Below, one piece after another: positions 10,645 to 22,745 of a stretch of 64,000 nucleotides of DNA. This DNA is from Manihot esculenta (taxonomy: Eukaryota; Streptophyta; Magnoliopsida; Malpighiales; Euphorbiaceae): NCBI RefSeq assembly GCF_001659605.2, contig NC_035172.2, positions 19,221,051 to 19,285,050 on the forward strand, in the 5' to 3' direction. Made by a program: the position numbers and the translations under genes. The notes under the pieces were generated by a model. The model did not search any database, was not told the origin of the DNA, and saw only the letters and a program-made list of their open reading frames with translations. Numbering within the stretch: position 1 is the first letter of the stretch; each line of letters begins with the position of its first letter.

Positions 10645-12754
10645 ATAACTCTGAACATATATCATAATATCATTATGCAATACAACTCCTATTTACAACA
10701 ATACATAACCTTACGTTACATCATGTCCACTACTATTCTATTACATATCATGACCATAACCATATCTTGCCGTCTTCCTGAACTACCTCTGACCCTGCAA
10801 ACCTGGGGTTAGGGGAGAGGGGTAAGCTAAAAGCCCAGTGAGCAGAAACCATAAGAGAAAACAATTCATTTTAACATATGCTGTCATGGAATGCATCACA
10901 TCACAAATATATCACTTCAAGGATGATTCTGTCACCAATAGCCCTCTACATATCAATCTCGTACCATAACAAGTCAACAATACTATATGCCAGGGGCGAT
11001 ACGGCCACGCCTGGACTTCTCATCTCATATCATATCGTACATGCCATATCATATCATTCCATATCATGTCATAACATACTGAGGGCTAGAGGATCATCCA
11101 GTATCCATCCACATCATCATCATCGTATTATGCAATGCATCATATTCGTGAATTCTAATGCAAACAACCTATTGCATAACATGGTATTCATGATGCATGA
11201 ACATGCTAAAAACATTTGATTTAAAACATAAGGGTTAGTTCCACTCACCTCTGGCTAGCTCTGGACTAACTCTGAAGCAGCTAACACTGCTAAACACCTC
11301 GGTTCCTCGGGTCCGATCCTACACAGGTGGACTCCAGTGAGGTGCCAAACATACTCTAAACAACTCATAAACAACTACCCAAAAACCCCCTAAAGCATCA
11401 CTTAAACATGCATAGAAAACACTCAAGAAAAGGCTGGACAGGGCATTTTCGGCGGCACCTTCGGCGGCCGAAAGTCCCAGACAGAGACGAAAGTCAGGCA
11501 GGTTCGGCGGCACCTTCGGCGGCTGAACCCTCTCTCCAGAGACGAAAGTCAGGCACTTTCGGCGGCCGAACATTACCTTCAGCGGCCGAAAGTCTACTTT
11601 CAAGCCAAAACTAAACTTTCGGGGGCAAGGTTAGGCGGCCAATCTCTGCATCCTCAGGTAGGTTCGGCGGCCGAAACCACCTTCGGCGGCCGAACCTGAG
11701 TTCATCCAGAACTCAGCCTTTGTGCATTTCAAGCCTCCCAAACCTTCCATACACCCCAAAACAAGCACCCAACTTCTCAAACACAGGCATACATCCTTAA
11801 CCATGCACAAAGGAGCTCAAACAAGCTTAAACTCCCAAAAACAACATCTAAAGCATACATAGATAGTTTATGACCCTCATAGGCCAAAACCACCAAAACA
11901 AACCAAACCTCACATACTCTCTCCCAATCATGCATACTCTCTCCCATAAGCTCAAGGGGCTTGAAAACTGTCCTAAACCCCAACACAAACATCACAAGAA
12001 CATACATTATCATACATTGGGCATAAAACCCACATGAACCCTAACATGCATATCTACCCATATTCAACCATCAAAACCTCTTAAAACTCACTTAAAATTT
12101 CATGAAACGTAAAAGAAAGCATAGATCCACACTTACCTCTTGAAGATCGAGGGTTTGTGCGAGCTCTAACTTGGAGATGGGAGGAAACTACTCCTTGGGT
12201 CTCCAAGCTCCCAAAACTTTGATCTAAGCTTGAAAACTCTTCAAAACAACCATGGAACTCATAAAAATATGAAGGAGATGAAGAGAAAACATGAAAATGA
12301 CCAAAGGAGGACATGAACACACCTGAGCTCGAGAATGGGGAGAAATCTCGCCCATTTTCGGTCTGAGGGGCTTTTATAGGTGGCCAGCCAAACCTCCTTC
12401 GGCGGCCTAATGTGCATGCGAAACACCCCCATGTTCGGCGGCCGAACTTGAGGTTCGGCGGCCGAACCTGGTTTGTTCAAACATAGCTTTCGGAGGCCAA
12501 AAGCACTCCCGAAACCTACTCATGTTCGGCGGCCGAACTTCACTTTCGGCGGCCGAACCTGGCAAAAACCTCCTTTGTCTTTTCTTTTCAAAACTAAATT
12601 CTCTTTCATTTAAAACCATGAAATCAGTAAAAATCATTTTAGAAATCACATTTTACCCCTCTAGAAGACTCTGGTATCATCAAAATTCCATATTCCAACG
12701 GAGATTCCGCCGAAAGGTAGGGATTCCGATGCCGGAATCTAGCCGGGTATTACA

Positions 12755-13604
12755 CAGAGGACCTTAGTTCACCTCCAGATTTTGGCGAAGTCTGCAGAGT
12801 GCGATGGGCACGAGGTTGGATTTTAGCACTGCTTTCCATCTGCAGACTGATGGACAGTCAGAGAGGACCATCCAGACCATTGAGGATATGCTCAGAATGT
12901 GTGTGTTAGGCTTTGGCGGTTCTTGGAGGCAACATCTACCTCTGGTGGAGTTTGCCTACAATAACAGTCATCATGCTAGCATCGGGATGGCTCCTTATGA
13001 AGCGTTGTATGGGAGGAAGTGCAGATCACATGTTTGCTGGGAAGAGGTAGGAGAGAAGGCTCTTGCAGGGCCAGAGTTCATAGAGATTACCATTAGAACA
13101 GTGCCTATGATCAGAGAGAGAATCAGAACAGCTCAGAGTAGACAGAAAAGCTATGCAGACGTACGCAGAAAGCAGATAGAGTTTCAGGAGGGTAGTATGG
13201 TATTGCTGAAAGTGTCTCCAATGAAAGGAGTGCTTCGTTTTGGAAAGAAGGGTAAGCTAGCTTCACGGTACATTGGACCCTTTGAGATTTTGTAGAGGAT
13301 CGGAAATGTGTCGTATAAGCTGGATTTACCTACTTCTATGGAGAGAATTCACCCGGTATTTCATGTTTCTATGCTACGGCAGTTTGTGTCAGGTCCGAAT
13401 CAGGTTCTGAGTGACCCTGATGTGGAGATTCATAGAGATCTCACCTATATCGAGCAGCCAGTACAGATTCTGGACACGCAGATCAGGCAGCTAAGGAACA
13501 AGGAAATTCCGATGGTGAAAGTTCTGTGGAACCACAATAATCTCGAAGAGTGTACCTGGGAGACGCGGGAGTCGATGCTCCAGCAGTATCCATATCTGTT
13601 TTGA
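12755..13604 (+). pseudogene. TK1 integrase C-terminal half and chromodomain-like tail
   Basis: It continues the TK1 pol from 596. It holds the second core Asp region, the QSERT catalytic Glu region, the GPFEIL region and a chromodomain-like end (VLWNHNNLEECTWE...QQYPYLF), ending in TGA at 13604. An in-frame TAG at 13293-13295 follows GPFEIL. The first 5 bp are the duplicated CAGAG. With the two stops before 596, TK1 is clearly defective and older than TK2. Confidence 0.92.
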
Positions 13605-13668
13605 GGTGAGTTTCCTTTTTTTTATGTGTTTTTTTTTTTGTTTATAAACATTTGAGGACGAATGGTCT

Positions 13669-13682
13669 TAAGGGGGGGAGAA
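13669..13682 (+). other. TK1 polypurine tract
   Basis: AAGGGGGGGAGAA directly precedes the TK1 3' LTR, as in TK2. The preceding 60 bp, including a T-run, is non-coding. Confidence 0.85.
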
Positions 13683-15955
13683 TGTAATACCCGGCTAGAG
13701 TCCGGCATCAGAATTCCTATCGTCCGGTGGAATCCAGGATGTCAGAATCTTTAGACGGGTGAGATTTATGTTTTTTTCTAAAGTCATTAGTATGTTTTCA
13801 TGTTTTAAAGTTAAAAAGAAATGAGTGTTTGAAAGAAAAGAACCAAGGCAGAAAAGCCAGGTTCGGCCGCCAAAGGTGACATTCGGCCGCCGAACATGCA
13901 TGGCTTTCGGTTTCACGATAGGCCGCCGAAGGTGGTCTGGCCAGCCACCTATAAAAGGCCCTCAGTCGGTTGAAAGGATAACCTCTGCCGTTTCTTTCAC
14001 TTTCTGAGGTGAGACCCTGTCCCTCTTAAGTTTTCTTCATGTTTTCATCAAATCATGCAAAGGTTTGATTGATTTTTATGTTATTTTGAAGGTTTTGCAC
14101 TAAACACTTGAGATTTTGAAGTTTGGAGAGTTTGAAGGAGAGTTGCTCCAAAACTCCACGTTAGGATCGTTCATCTTCTTGGTTTCAAGAGGTAAGTGAA
14201 GATCCTGAGCTTGTTTTCATGATTTATGGAAGTTTTTTTAAGGTTTTGGGGGAGAGTTGCATGATTAGGGTAAAAGAGAGTGTTTTTGCTATTTTTGTGA
14301 GAACAGCTTGTATATGTGTTATATGTTTGTGTTGTTGGGGTTTTAAGGTAGTTTCTGACCCCTTTGAGCATATACTTGGGTGTATGCATGTTGAGGAGTT
14401 GAGGTGTTTGAGTTGGAGGAAGATTGGTGCATTTTGGCGTGAGGCAGAGCAAGGTTCTGCCTTGCTGATGAACCCAGCTTCGGCCGCCGAAGGAAGGTTC
14501 GGCCGCCGAATGTGCTGAAGAGGTGGCTTCGGCTGCCCAAGCTTCCCCCGAGCCTTTGGACTTTCGGCTCTGGAGGGGAGGTTCGGCCGCCGAAGGTGCC
14601 GCTGAAGGTTAGAAACTTTCGTCTCTGGAGTGCCTTTCAGCCCCCGAAACTTGCTCCCGAAAGGGTTCGGCTGCCGAAAGTTGAGATTTGGCCGCCGAAG
14701 GTGCATGAGTTTCGGCTCTGGAGAGGACTTTCAGCCGCCGAACCTGCCGCCGAAAGTGTCCTATCTAGCCTTCCTTTATATGCTTGGCATGAATGTTTGA
14801 GTGAGTTTAAGGGGATTCTTGGGGAGTTTAATAGAATTGGTCATAAGCTAGTTTGGTCCCTCAGTTGAGTCTATCTGTGTAGGTACAGACCAGAGGAACC
14901 AGAGAGAGCAGCCGTGAGTACTGCTCCAGAGTGTTCAGAACTTGCAGAGTCAGTCCAGATAGTCAGAGGTGAGTGGAACTAAACTTAATACTCATTTTAA
15001 TTGAGACATTGAATGCTTTTAGCATATTTCATGCACCATGATTATGCAATAGGCTGATTGCATTAGAATCCACAAAGATGTTGCGTTGCATACTTATTTG
15101 TTGATATGGGTAACTGCTGAATGATCCAATAGTTCCAGACAGGAAGTCCAGGACCCCATTCTACGGCCTGGCAGGTATAGAAAAGTCCAGGTGCCCAGTC
15201 TACGCCCTGGCAGGTATAGTAAAGACCAGGTGCCCAGTCTACGCCCTGGAAAATGGTAAGTACAGGTGTTATATACACATATACATATACAGTACAGGAA
15301 GACCAGGACCCCATTCTACGGCCTAGCACGGAACAGATACTGGGACTATGTGGTGACAGATTTACCCTTAATGTGAATTGTCTGTGATATGATGCATTCC
15401 ATGAGATCATATTTTAATGACTTGTTTTACTGTTCTACTCACTGGGCTATAGAGCTCATCCCACTCCCTTAACCCCAGTTTTGCAGGTTCAGTGTACAGT
15501 GTACAGGGGAGGTCAGCAGAGTACAGAAAGAGTAAAGAGATTTGTAATAGCTTAGAGTGGACATGTAATGTTAAAGAGACGTAACAGTTGTGTATAAAGT
15601 TAGAATGGTGCTTGACTTAGTTATTTTGTGTTGTAAATCTTGTGTTATGTACATGATCTGTATATGTATATGTTTTACAGAGTATGTGAAAAAAACCAGG
15701 CTTAACAGGTATGAGTTAACCCATCTAGAGCAAGCTCTAGTCAGGGGTACAGAGTACAGAGTACAGAGTACAGAGATAGTGCATGCACAGGTTAAGCCTT
15801 GGTTCAGAAAAGAGTTTTTATTTTCACAGAAAATATATGATCATGTATGAGATTTACAGGTACACAGAGAGTATAGCAGGCTTGCTACGGGTTCTGGCGG
15901 CCTTAAGCCGACCTGAATCCTAGCGTTGGTGACGGTCCATTTTGGGGTCGTTACA
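13683..15955 (+). repeat. TK1 3' LTR (2273 bp)
   Basis: It starts TGTAATACCCGGC and ends GGGTCGTTACA. A clear TATA box (TATAAAAGG, 13950-13957) follows the conserved GGCCAGCCACC. TTCGGCCGCCGAA-type dyads cluster at 13860-13935 and 14470-14760, and GAGTACAGAGTACA repeats lie near 15740-15775. It is followed by GGTAC (15956-15960), the likely right TSD; the left copy lies outside the window. Confidence 0.93.
15143..15328 (+). repeat. Short tandem hairpin array in the TK1 LTR
   Basis: Three consecutive units of about 40 bp (GTCCAGG...CTACG(C/G)CCTGG) and a fourth after a spacer. The CCAGG/CCTGG arms are kept while the loops differ (GACCCCATT, GTGCCCAGT). It occupies the position of the TK2 array at 2560-2708. 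Confidence 0.75.
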
Positions 15956-15976
15956 GGTACTATATGTCTTAAGCTT

Positions 15977-17360
15977 TGACTGTGTGGTTGTCGAAGCCGG
16001 TCAAAAATAACCTTTTTAGTTATCAACAATTTTACAACTGTAGATAGTGGCAAAATGATCGAATCCACAGGGAATTGATAATTACATATTTTCCTTATCA
16101 AGACCAAGTAAATAAACTGAAAGTAAAATAAAAATGGGGGTTTTGAGATTGATTAAATTAAACTAATACTGAAAGCAATAAAGTAAAGCAAATAATTAAA
16201 GTAAAGAAATTCAATAATGAGAAAAACTCTAGTTGAAGAATTGAATCCACTTTAGTTGTTGGGATTGATCATTGACATTTAGGTTCTTTTATTTGATTCA
16301 ATAAATTAGTTATGGAGGTGGAAGACGCTTCTCACCACCATATCCCTTCTTAAGCATAAATTAGTTAGGGAACGTCCTCTAACTAATCACTAGTCAACAA
16401 GTTGCCAAGGAACGTCCCTGGGCCTTTGCCATCTAATAACTGTCAATTGCATTAAGAAATAGAGAGATCTAATTCTAGCTACCCAAATGCATGGTGATAT
16501 TGCTAGATCATGTAATTTCCTTAGTTTTTACACCAAGAGCTACTTGTGTTTGAATACTCCAAGCAATTACGGACTTAAAACTATCCAAACTAATAAATTA
16601 TTACCTTGCAATCAAGAATCAATGGGCCCTATTGATCTAAAACACAAAGCAAGAATGGAATTAAGCATAAAATTGCATAAATATTGAAAAACAAAAGATA
16701 AACAATGTATGTTCAGATCTCCCAATCTATAAAACAACTAAAGTTTTACCTAATCTTCAACTAGAAAAAGAGGTTTCAGCCACTCATGGCTGAAACAAAA
16801 TAAAAAATAAAAGAAAGAGAAGAAGGAGAATAGTGGCCGGCGGCTTAGAGTGAAGGAGGTGTGTGGCCAAATGGGAGAGAGAGTCTAAGGGGGGGCGTGC
16901 GGCTCCTTATGCTTTTATAGCATGAAAGTGTTGTCCTAGGTTTTCTTGATGAGGTGGAGCCTTCTTTTGAATTTTGAATTTTGAATGCTGAATTTTGAAT
17001 TTTGGATTTTGAATGTCCTCGTTTGAATTTTGAATTTTAAATCCTTGGGAGGCAAGAACATCTTCTTGAGATTTGGCTTCCTCAATAAGGGAAAGACTTC
17101 TTGAAGATTTGAAATTTGAATTTCAAATTACTCTGCTGATTGTACTTTCTTTATTTATCTCCTTTTCAGCTGCCACTTGGCTTGTGCAAACATGTTTGTT
17201 CTCCTTTATCCTGTTTTAGGCAGTTTTAAGAGCATTTTCACCAAATTACTTATTTACACTATTTTCTGCAAAATAAGATCAAAATCACAAAATTAAGCAG
17301 AAAAAGTGTATATTAACATTAATAACAACGTAATAAAATGGTCTAAATTTGGTCTGATCA
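15977..17360 (-). mobile_element. AT1: Athila-type solo LTR (minus strand)
   Basis: 1384 bp. On the minus strand it starts TGATCAGACC and ends ...CCACACAGTCA. AGCTT at 15972-15976 and 17361-17365 is the TSD, so this is a clean solo LTR left by LTR-LTR recombination. It shares with AT3, AT4 and AT5 the blocks around the GCCAAGGAACGTCC and AGGGAACGTCC motifs and the end region with CGACAACC. It has no dyad cluster. It lies in TT1 DNA. Confidence 0.9.
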
Positions 17361-17365
17361 AGCTT

Positions 17366-17998
17366 CCAGCTCCAAGTGGCATAAAAGTGGTCCGAGGCCA
17401 TCCAAGGTTAACCAAGAAAGATTACGAACCCCAATAGAAAGTCTCAGAAAAGCGACCATGCCCATTGACTTGCGAAAAAAACTGAAATATCATGTAAAAC
17501 TAGAAGCAGCAGATCCAGTAGAGGAGGTCTAGATAGGAGAGGAAGGGAAGGTACACTTCGGCACAACATTAACCAATAAAGCAAGATCTTGTCTGGTGGA
17601 ATTGTTAAAAAGTCAGGCGTTTACTTTCACTTGATTCCCAAAAGATGTAACGAGTGTAGACCCGACTCTTATTACTCACAAGCTATCTGTCGACAAGAAT
17701 GCCAAACCAGTCTAATAGAAGAAAAGAAAGTTTATACCAGAGAAGCAGCAGGTGATCAAAGAGGAGGTTGACAAACTTTTAAGCAAAATATTAATAAAGG
17801 AAGTACAGTATCCCACATGGCTAGCCAATGCGATTTTGATAAAGAAAATTAATGGCAAGTAGAGAATGTGTGTGGACTTCATCGATCTAAATAAAACATG
17901 TCGGAAAGATCATTAACCTTTTCTATCTATCGAAAAATTGGTACACGCAACCTTAGGCCACGATATGGTCTCTTTCTTTGATGCCATCTCTGGATATC
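17366..17998 (+). pseudogene. TT1 (Tat-type gypsy) pol: start of reverse transcriptase
   Basis: Decayed coding sequence. Recognisable stretches are KEVQYPTWLANAILIKK, RMCVDFIDLNK and GHDMVSFFDAISGY, the N-terminal half of a Tat-lineage RT. Stops and frameshifts are frequent, for example TAG after INGK. It stops at 17998 exactly where TK3 inserted; the RT continues at 27446 (DTEDGKKTIF...). The 5' part of TT1 lies left of the window. Confidence 0.85.
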
Positions 17999-18407
17999 TG
18001 TAACGACCCGGGAACCAGACTGCTACCGGCGCTAGGATTCAGATCGACTTAAGGTCGCCGAAACCCGTAGCAAGCCTAACATACATCCTATACAACTGGT
18101 ATAATCCCATACATGACCAAACATTTTCATAAAAACTTTAAAACATTTCATATACCAAGCTTGACCTATATACAATATAACTGTAAACATATAACCCACA
18201 CCAGAGCCCTCACCAAATGCCCTAGTGTGGTCAAGATTACATATGTCAAGCCTAGTTCATCATATGACATCAATAAAAATATGTAAAAACATTTTAGAAA
18301 ACATATTTTTTCCTTCTAGAGGTTCTGACATCCGAGATTTCCGGATTCCAACAGAGATTCCGCCGAAAAGTTGAAATTCCGGTGTCGGGGTCTAGCCGGG
18401 TATTACA
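17999..18407 (-). repeat. TK3 3' LTR, short form (409 bp)
   Basis: It has the same terminal blocks as the long Tekay LTRs (TGTAATACCCGGCTAGA and GGGTCGTTACA on the minus strand), but the roughly 2-kb middle with the dyads, TATA region and tandem array is missing. The purine tract on the minus strand (TTAAGGGGGGAGAA, 18408-18421) adjoins it. Confidence 0.9.
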
Positions 18408-18486
18408 TTCTCCCCCCTTAAGAACATTCGTCCCCGAATATTCAACAAACAAACAAACAAGTAAGCATAACCTAAAAACCCTCTCC

Positions 18487-19364
18487 TTAAAAGAGATACG
18501 GGTACTGCTGGAGTATGGACTCCCGGGTCTCCCAAGTGTACTCTTCCATATTGTGGTGATTCCAAAGAACTTTCACCATCGGGATTTCCTTGTTCCTTAG
18601 CTTGCCGACTTGTGTGTCTATGATCCGCACTGGCTGCTCAACATAGGTGAGATCCCCTGAGATCTCTACCTCTGGTTCTTGAAGAACTTTACTCGGATCC
18701 GACACTAACTTTCATAACATGGAAACATAGAAATCCGAATGGATTTTCTCCATTGAAGCAGGTAAATCTAACTTGTACGATACATTCCCAATCCTTTGCA
18801 GGACTTCGAAGGGTCCGATGTATCTTGGAGCTAGTTTACCCTTATTCCCATAACGAATCACCCCCTTCATAGGAGACACTTTAAGCAATACCCCAACCTC
18901 CTCCTGAAACTCAACAAGCTCTTATGCCTTCTCACTACTGATCTGATTCTTTCTCTGACCCTCAACAGGTAGTACTCGGATCTCAGATCTATCTTGGAAA
19001 AATAACCGGCTCCTGATAGCTGGTCAAATAGATCATCAATCCTAGGTAGGGGATACCCGTTTTTGGTAGTGACCTTGTTCAACTGCCTGTAGTCGATACA
19101 AAGTCTCATGGATCCATCCTTCTTTTCCACAAACAACCCCGGGCACCCCCAAGGTGAGGTACTAGGTCGGATGAAACCCTTATGTACCAACTCTTGCAAC
19201 TGCTCCTTCAACTTCTTTAACTCTGCAGGTGCCATCCTGTAGGGAGGAATAGAGATGGTTCTGGTTCCCAGCATCACTTCTTTTCCAAACTCTATCTCTC
19301 TGGCAGGTGGTAAACCTGGCAACTCGTCTGGGAAGACATCTAAGAACTCTCTGACTACGAGCAC
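18487..19364 (-). pseudogene. TK3 pol remnant: RT start joined to integrase end
   Basis: Read on the minus strand, the RT segment has [36 protein letters not shown] and FSKIDLRS. Just after LLRVRE the sequence jumps to the late integrase region, which then runs in another frame ([16 protein letters not shown]) to the chromodomain-like end VLWNHHNMEEYTWE...YPYLF at 18487. The catalytic FIDD, RNase H and integrase core are gone. Both sides of the join carry an AGAGAG-like stretch, suggesting a short-homology deletion. Confidence 0.88.
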
Positions 19365-19493
19365 TGAGGCTGATTCCCTGACCTAACTGCAAAGCTCTCT
19401 AACAAGAGCTAGAAACCCTTGACAACCCCTCCTAAGCAACCTACGAGCCTGAAACGCTGACATCAAACTTCTAGGCATCCCTACACTGTCCCC

Positions 19494-20047
19494 TCAGAAG
19501 ACTACCTCTGACCCATCCTGACCTCTGGACCTGACTACCTTGTCTCTGTAGCCCAAGGTAGCACCACGAGTAGAAAACCAATCCATCCCTAGAATGACGT
19601 CAAAATCAGTCAAATCTAGAACCACAAAGGTCGGCTGGAAAGCATCTACCGTCAACTGACACTGAACTGAACCGGCAGACTGACTCTGCCACTGATGGAT
19701 CACTCTTGGGTCCACTGACTTAGAGAGGACACTCTAACCCAGAGACTATCAACCCAACCTCTCTACGGCTCACGGAGCAACAGAAGAAAAAGAAAAGCAT
19801 CAGAGTTCAAGAGAGCATACACATCAGAACATTCAAAAGTGAGCATACCTGACACCACCGTGTTCGGTGTGTTAGCCTCCTGCTGAGCCAGGGTGAAGAT
19901 CCGAGCTGGAGCTGACGGACCTTCTCTGCGGAAATCTGTAGAAGAAGAGGCTGACCCTCTCCCTCTGCCTCGACCACTGACCTGCATCATGGCTGGAGCT
20001 ACTGGCTGAGCCACACTACCTGAAGTTGTCCGCTGGGACTGTGCCAA
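19494..20047 (-). pseudogene. TK3 late Gag and protease remnant
   Basis: On the minus strand: a Gly/Arg-rich Gag end (GRGRGRG), PARIFTLAQQEAN and the start of the protease. Where TK2 has the catalytic DPGAS, TK3 reads LLNSDAF, so the active site is damaged. The later [11 protein letters not shown] motif survives at about 19590. An in-frame TAG at 20048-20050 separates this part from the upstream zinc-knuckle part. Confidence 0.85.
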
Positions 20048-20500
20048 CTAGGGCGCAGTGGGACATTCATGTGCCATGTGTCCCTGCTGTCCACATCTAT
20101 AACATGCCATAGTCCCATACCGATAGACTCCCTTGTGCGGCCTTCCACACCTCATGCATTCAGAACAATCTGAACCAGAGCTCGAACCACCACCAAAACC
20201 CAGACTAGACTTCAACCTTTTCCAGAACTTGCTCTTCTTCCTCCTGGTTCTGCCCCACTTTACTCCGCTTGTGGGGGCTGCACTCAGAGATGAGAGATCA
20301 ATTCTCCCTATACCCGGGGTTGTGGAACCCGAGGCCTGAATGCCTTCTTGCAACTCCCCTACACCCTCTTCTGGCACACCTACTCCCAAACTTTCATCTC
20401 TTCTCTGAACATCCATCTCTGCTTCCCTCACATCAGCTGACATTCCTCTTGGATCCATTCCTCCTCTGCTTACATCAAAAGACCTTCTAGGGTCTCTTGA
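20048..20500 (-). pseudogene. TK3 Gag C-terminal part with zinc knuckles
   Basis: It contains MRCGRPHKG and a CX2CX4HX4C knuckle (CYRCGQQGHMAHEC) preceded by a Ser/Gly-rich, basic stretch (KFWKRLKSSLGFGGG). In TK2 this stretch lies after a capsid-like domain of about 150 residues; here the acidic N-terminal region leads almost straight into it. TK4 inserted at 20500, and the gag start lies on its far side (26649-26773). Confidence 0.87.
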
Positions 20501-22745
20501 TGTAACAGCCCGGAAACCGGTACCCTTCTGTAACGGCTCCAAACTGTTCGGCACTAGGATCCAGATCGGCTTAAGGCCGCCGGGACCCGTAGTAAGCCTG
20601 ACATTCCTTCTATACATCTGGTCTAATCCCATACAATCTCATGTCCATACAATCTCATGTCCACAACTATACTATACATGCATACAAACATAACATATCA
20701 TCACTTTAACTATACATTACTCTGCTTAACATATACATACTATCATCATAACCATATACATTAACCTTCATCCATACCTATACATGTTCATATATCAAAG
20801 CTACACTATGCTATTACATAACTTCTTCATCTTTACTTTTACCATTCTCATCTTTAACTTCTCATAGCTTCCTTTGATCAACTCTGGCCCTGCATACTGG
20901 GTTAAGGGGAGAGGGATGAGCTTCTAAAGCCCAGTGAGTAGGAACCCTGAAAACAATTCATTAAAACCTTATGCTCTTATGCTATGCATCATATCACAAC
21001 CAAAACATATCAAGGAAGACGTTGTCACCTATAGCCCTCCACATAACTGACTTACTAGCAGCACTTAATTTAGCACAGTGCCTGGGGCGATTAGGCCTCC
21101 TCCAGGACTTAATTTTCTGAAAAGGTTTTGTCAGGGCGATTAGGCCTCCTCTGACTATTTTCTGAAAACGTTTTGTCAGGGCGATTAGGCCTCCTCTGAC
21201 TGACTCAATAACAGGGGCGATTAGGCCTCCCTGCGCCTACTCATCATACTTGACTTCTTCTATCACTCATATCATGACATATCATCACATACTGAGGGCT
21301 AAAGGATCATTCAACATTCATCCGCATACTCATCAACTTATGCAATGCAACACCTTCGTGCTCTCTAATGCAACAACCTAATATCTCATGGCATCATCAC
21401 ATTATTATCTTTTATTTTAACCATCCTATCATTAATATGGCAATTATGATGCATGACTCATGCTAAACACTCTTTACTTTAAAACATGCATAGTTAGTCC
21501 CACTCACCTGAAGCCTTTGCTCTACTAACTTGGGCCAACTCTGTACTGGGCTAAACACCTCTTTTCTGATCAAATCCTACATCAAAGGACTCTCATGAGG
21601 TGCCAAACATCTCTAGCATAACTCTAAAACACCTTCCCAAAACCCCTCTAAAGCCTCATAAACATGCATGAAAATTCATGCAAAGGAAGGCAAAACAGAG
21701 CACCTTCGGCGGCACTTTCGGCGGCCGAAAGTCTCCTCCAGAGACGAAACTCGGGTAGGTTCGGCGGCACCTTCGGCGGCCGAATGTGCATGACAGATCC
21801 GAAAGTCCAACTTCCGGAAGCAGCCTTCGGCAGCCGAAGCCACCTCCATAAGGCATTCGGCGGCCGAAACTCACTTCGGCGGCCGAACCTGAGTTCTTCC
21901 AGAACCCAGTTCATGCACAAACACACTCCCTTAACCCTTCCTAACTCACTTCACTTGCATATAACCTCATAAAACCATGCCTAAAACCTCCTCAAGACAT
22001 GCATAGACCTCTAAACATACCCAAAGAGGCCTACAACACTCTTCAACTCTAACAACAATAACATATAAACACATAGTGCACAAAGGGTCCCTAAAACCCT
22101 CCCATGCACACCCATGCACATCTAACCCTTTCTTCCCATAAAACTCCTAAAACTATCCATAAAACATGCTTAAAACATCATAAAACGTAGAGATCAACCC
22201 TTACCTCTTGAGTTGGTGTGACCTCAACTTCAAAACATGGAGAACCAAGCTTTGCAAGCTTTAAACTCCAAAACTTGCTCAAAACCTTCAAATCAAGTGA
22301 AAAGCTTACTACAACTTGGAAAGATCTTGGAAAAACTAAGAAATCATGCCAAGGAGAACATAAGCTCACCTTGGGTGGGAAGAGGAAGAAAACTCCCCTC
22401 TTGCACCGCCCAAAGGGGCTTTTATAGAAGGCTTGGTCAACCACATTCGGCGGCCAAACATGCAGGCGAAACCATGCAACGTTCGGCGGCCAAACTTTTC
22501 TTTCGGAAGCCGAACCTCAAGCACTTTCGGCGGCCGAATGTCACCTTCGGCGGCCGAACCTGTGCTTTTGTCTCCTTAGCCTTTTTCTTCAGAACTCAAA
22601 ACCTTCGTACTTAAAAACCATAAAAACACTTAAAACATGTAAACAACCGTTTGAAAACCTTTGCTAAACCCTTACTGGCAACTCCGACATCCGGAATTCC
22701 ACCGGACTGTGAGAATTCTGACGCCTGAACAAGCCGGGTATTACA
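20501..22745 (-). repeat. TK4 3' LTR (2245 bp)
   Basis: The termini are TGTAATACCCGGC and ...CTGTTACA on the minus strand. The outer end is doubled: on the plus strand TGTAACAGCCCGG is followed 28 bp later by TGTAACGG. The TATA box is CTTTTATA at 22419-22426 (minus). Dyads lie at 21710-21890 and 22440-22560. The purine tract (minus-strand TTAAGGGGGGTAGAA, 22746-22760) adjoins. Confidence 0.93.
21077..21240 (-). repeat. Short tandem array in the TK4 LTR
   Basis: Four units built on GGGCGATTAGGCCTCC; two are complete repeats with TTTTCTGAAAA-GTTTTGTCAG. It recurs at about 24980-25143. It sits at the same LTR position as the arrays in TK1, TK2 and TK5 but differs in sequence. Confidence 0.78.

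Larger units (their letters stand above)
877..12754 (-). mobile_element. Solo Tekay-type LTR (minus strand), split by TK2
   Basis: The LTR occupies 877-1187 and 10650-12754, about 2416 bp once TK2 and one ATAAC copy are removed. Read on the minus strand it starts TGTAATACCCGGC at 12754 and ends GGGTCGTTACA at 877, the same termini as the other Tekay LTRs. No internal region is attached. The matching 5-bp flanks, CAGAG at 592-596 and 12755-12759, enclose R275 plus this LTR; the 5 bp just before 877 (ATTTC) do not match. It is most like the TK5 LTRs. A TATA box reads TATAAAAG on the minus strand at 12371-12378. Many TTCGGCNGCCGAA dyads lie at 11450-11700 and 12400-12560. Confidence 0.88.
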
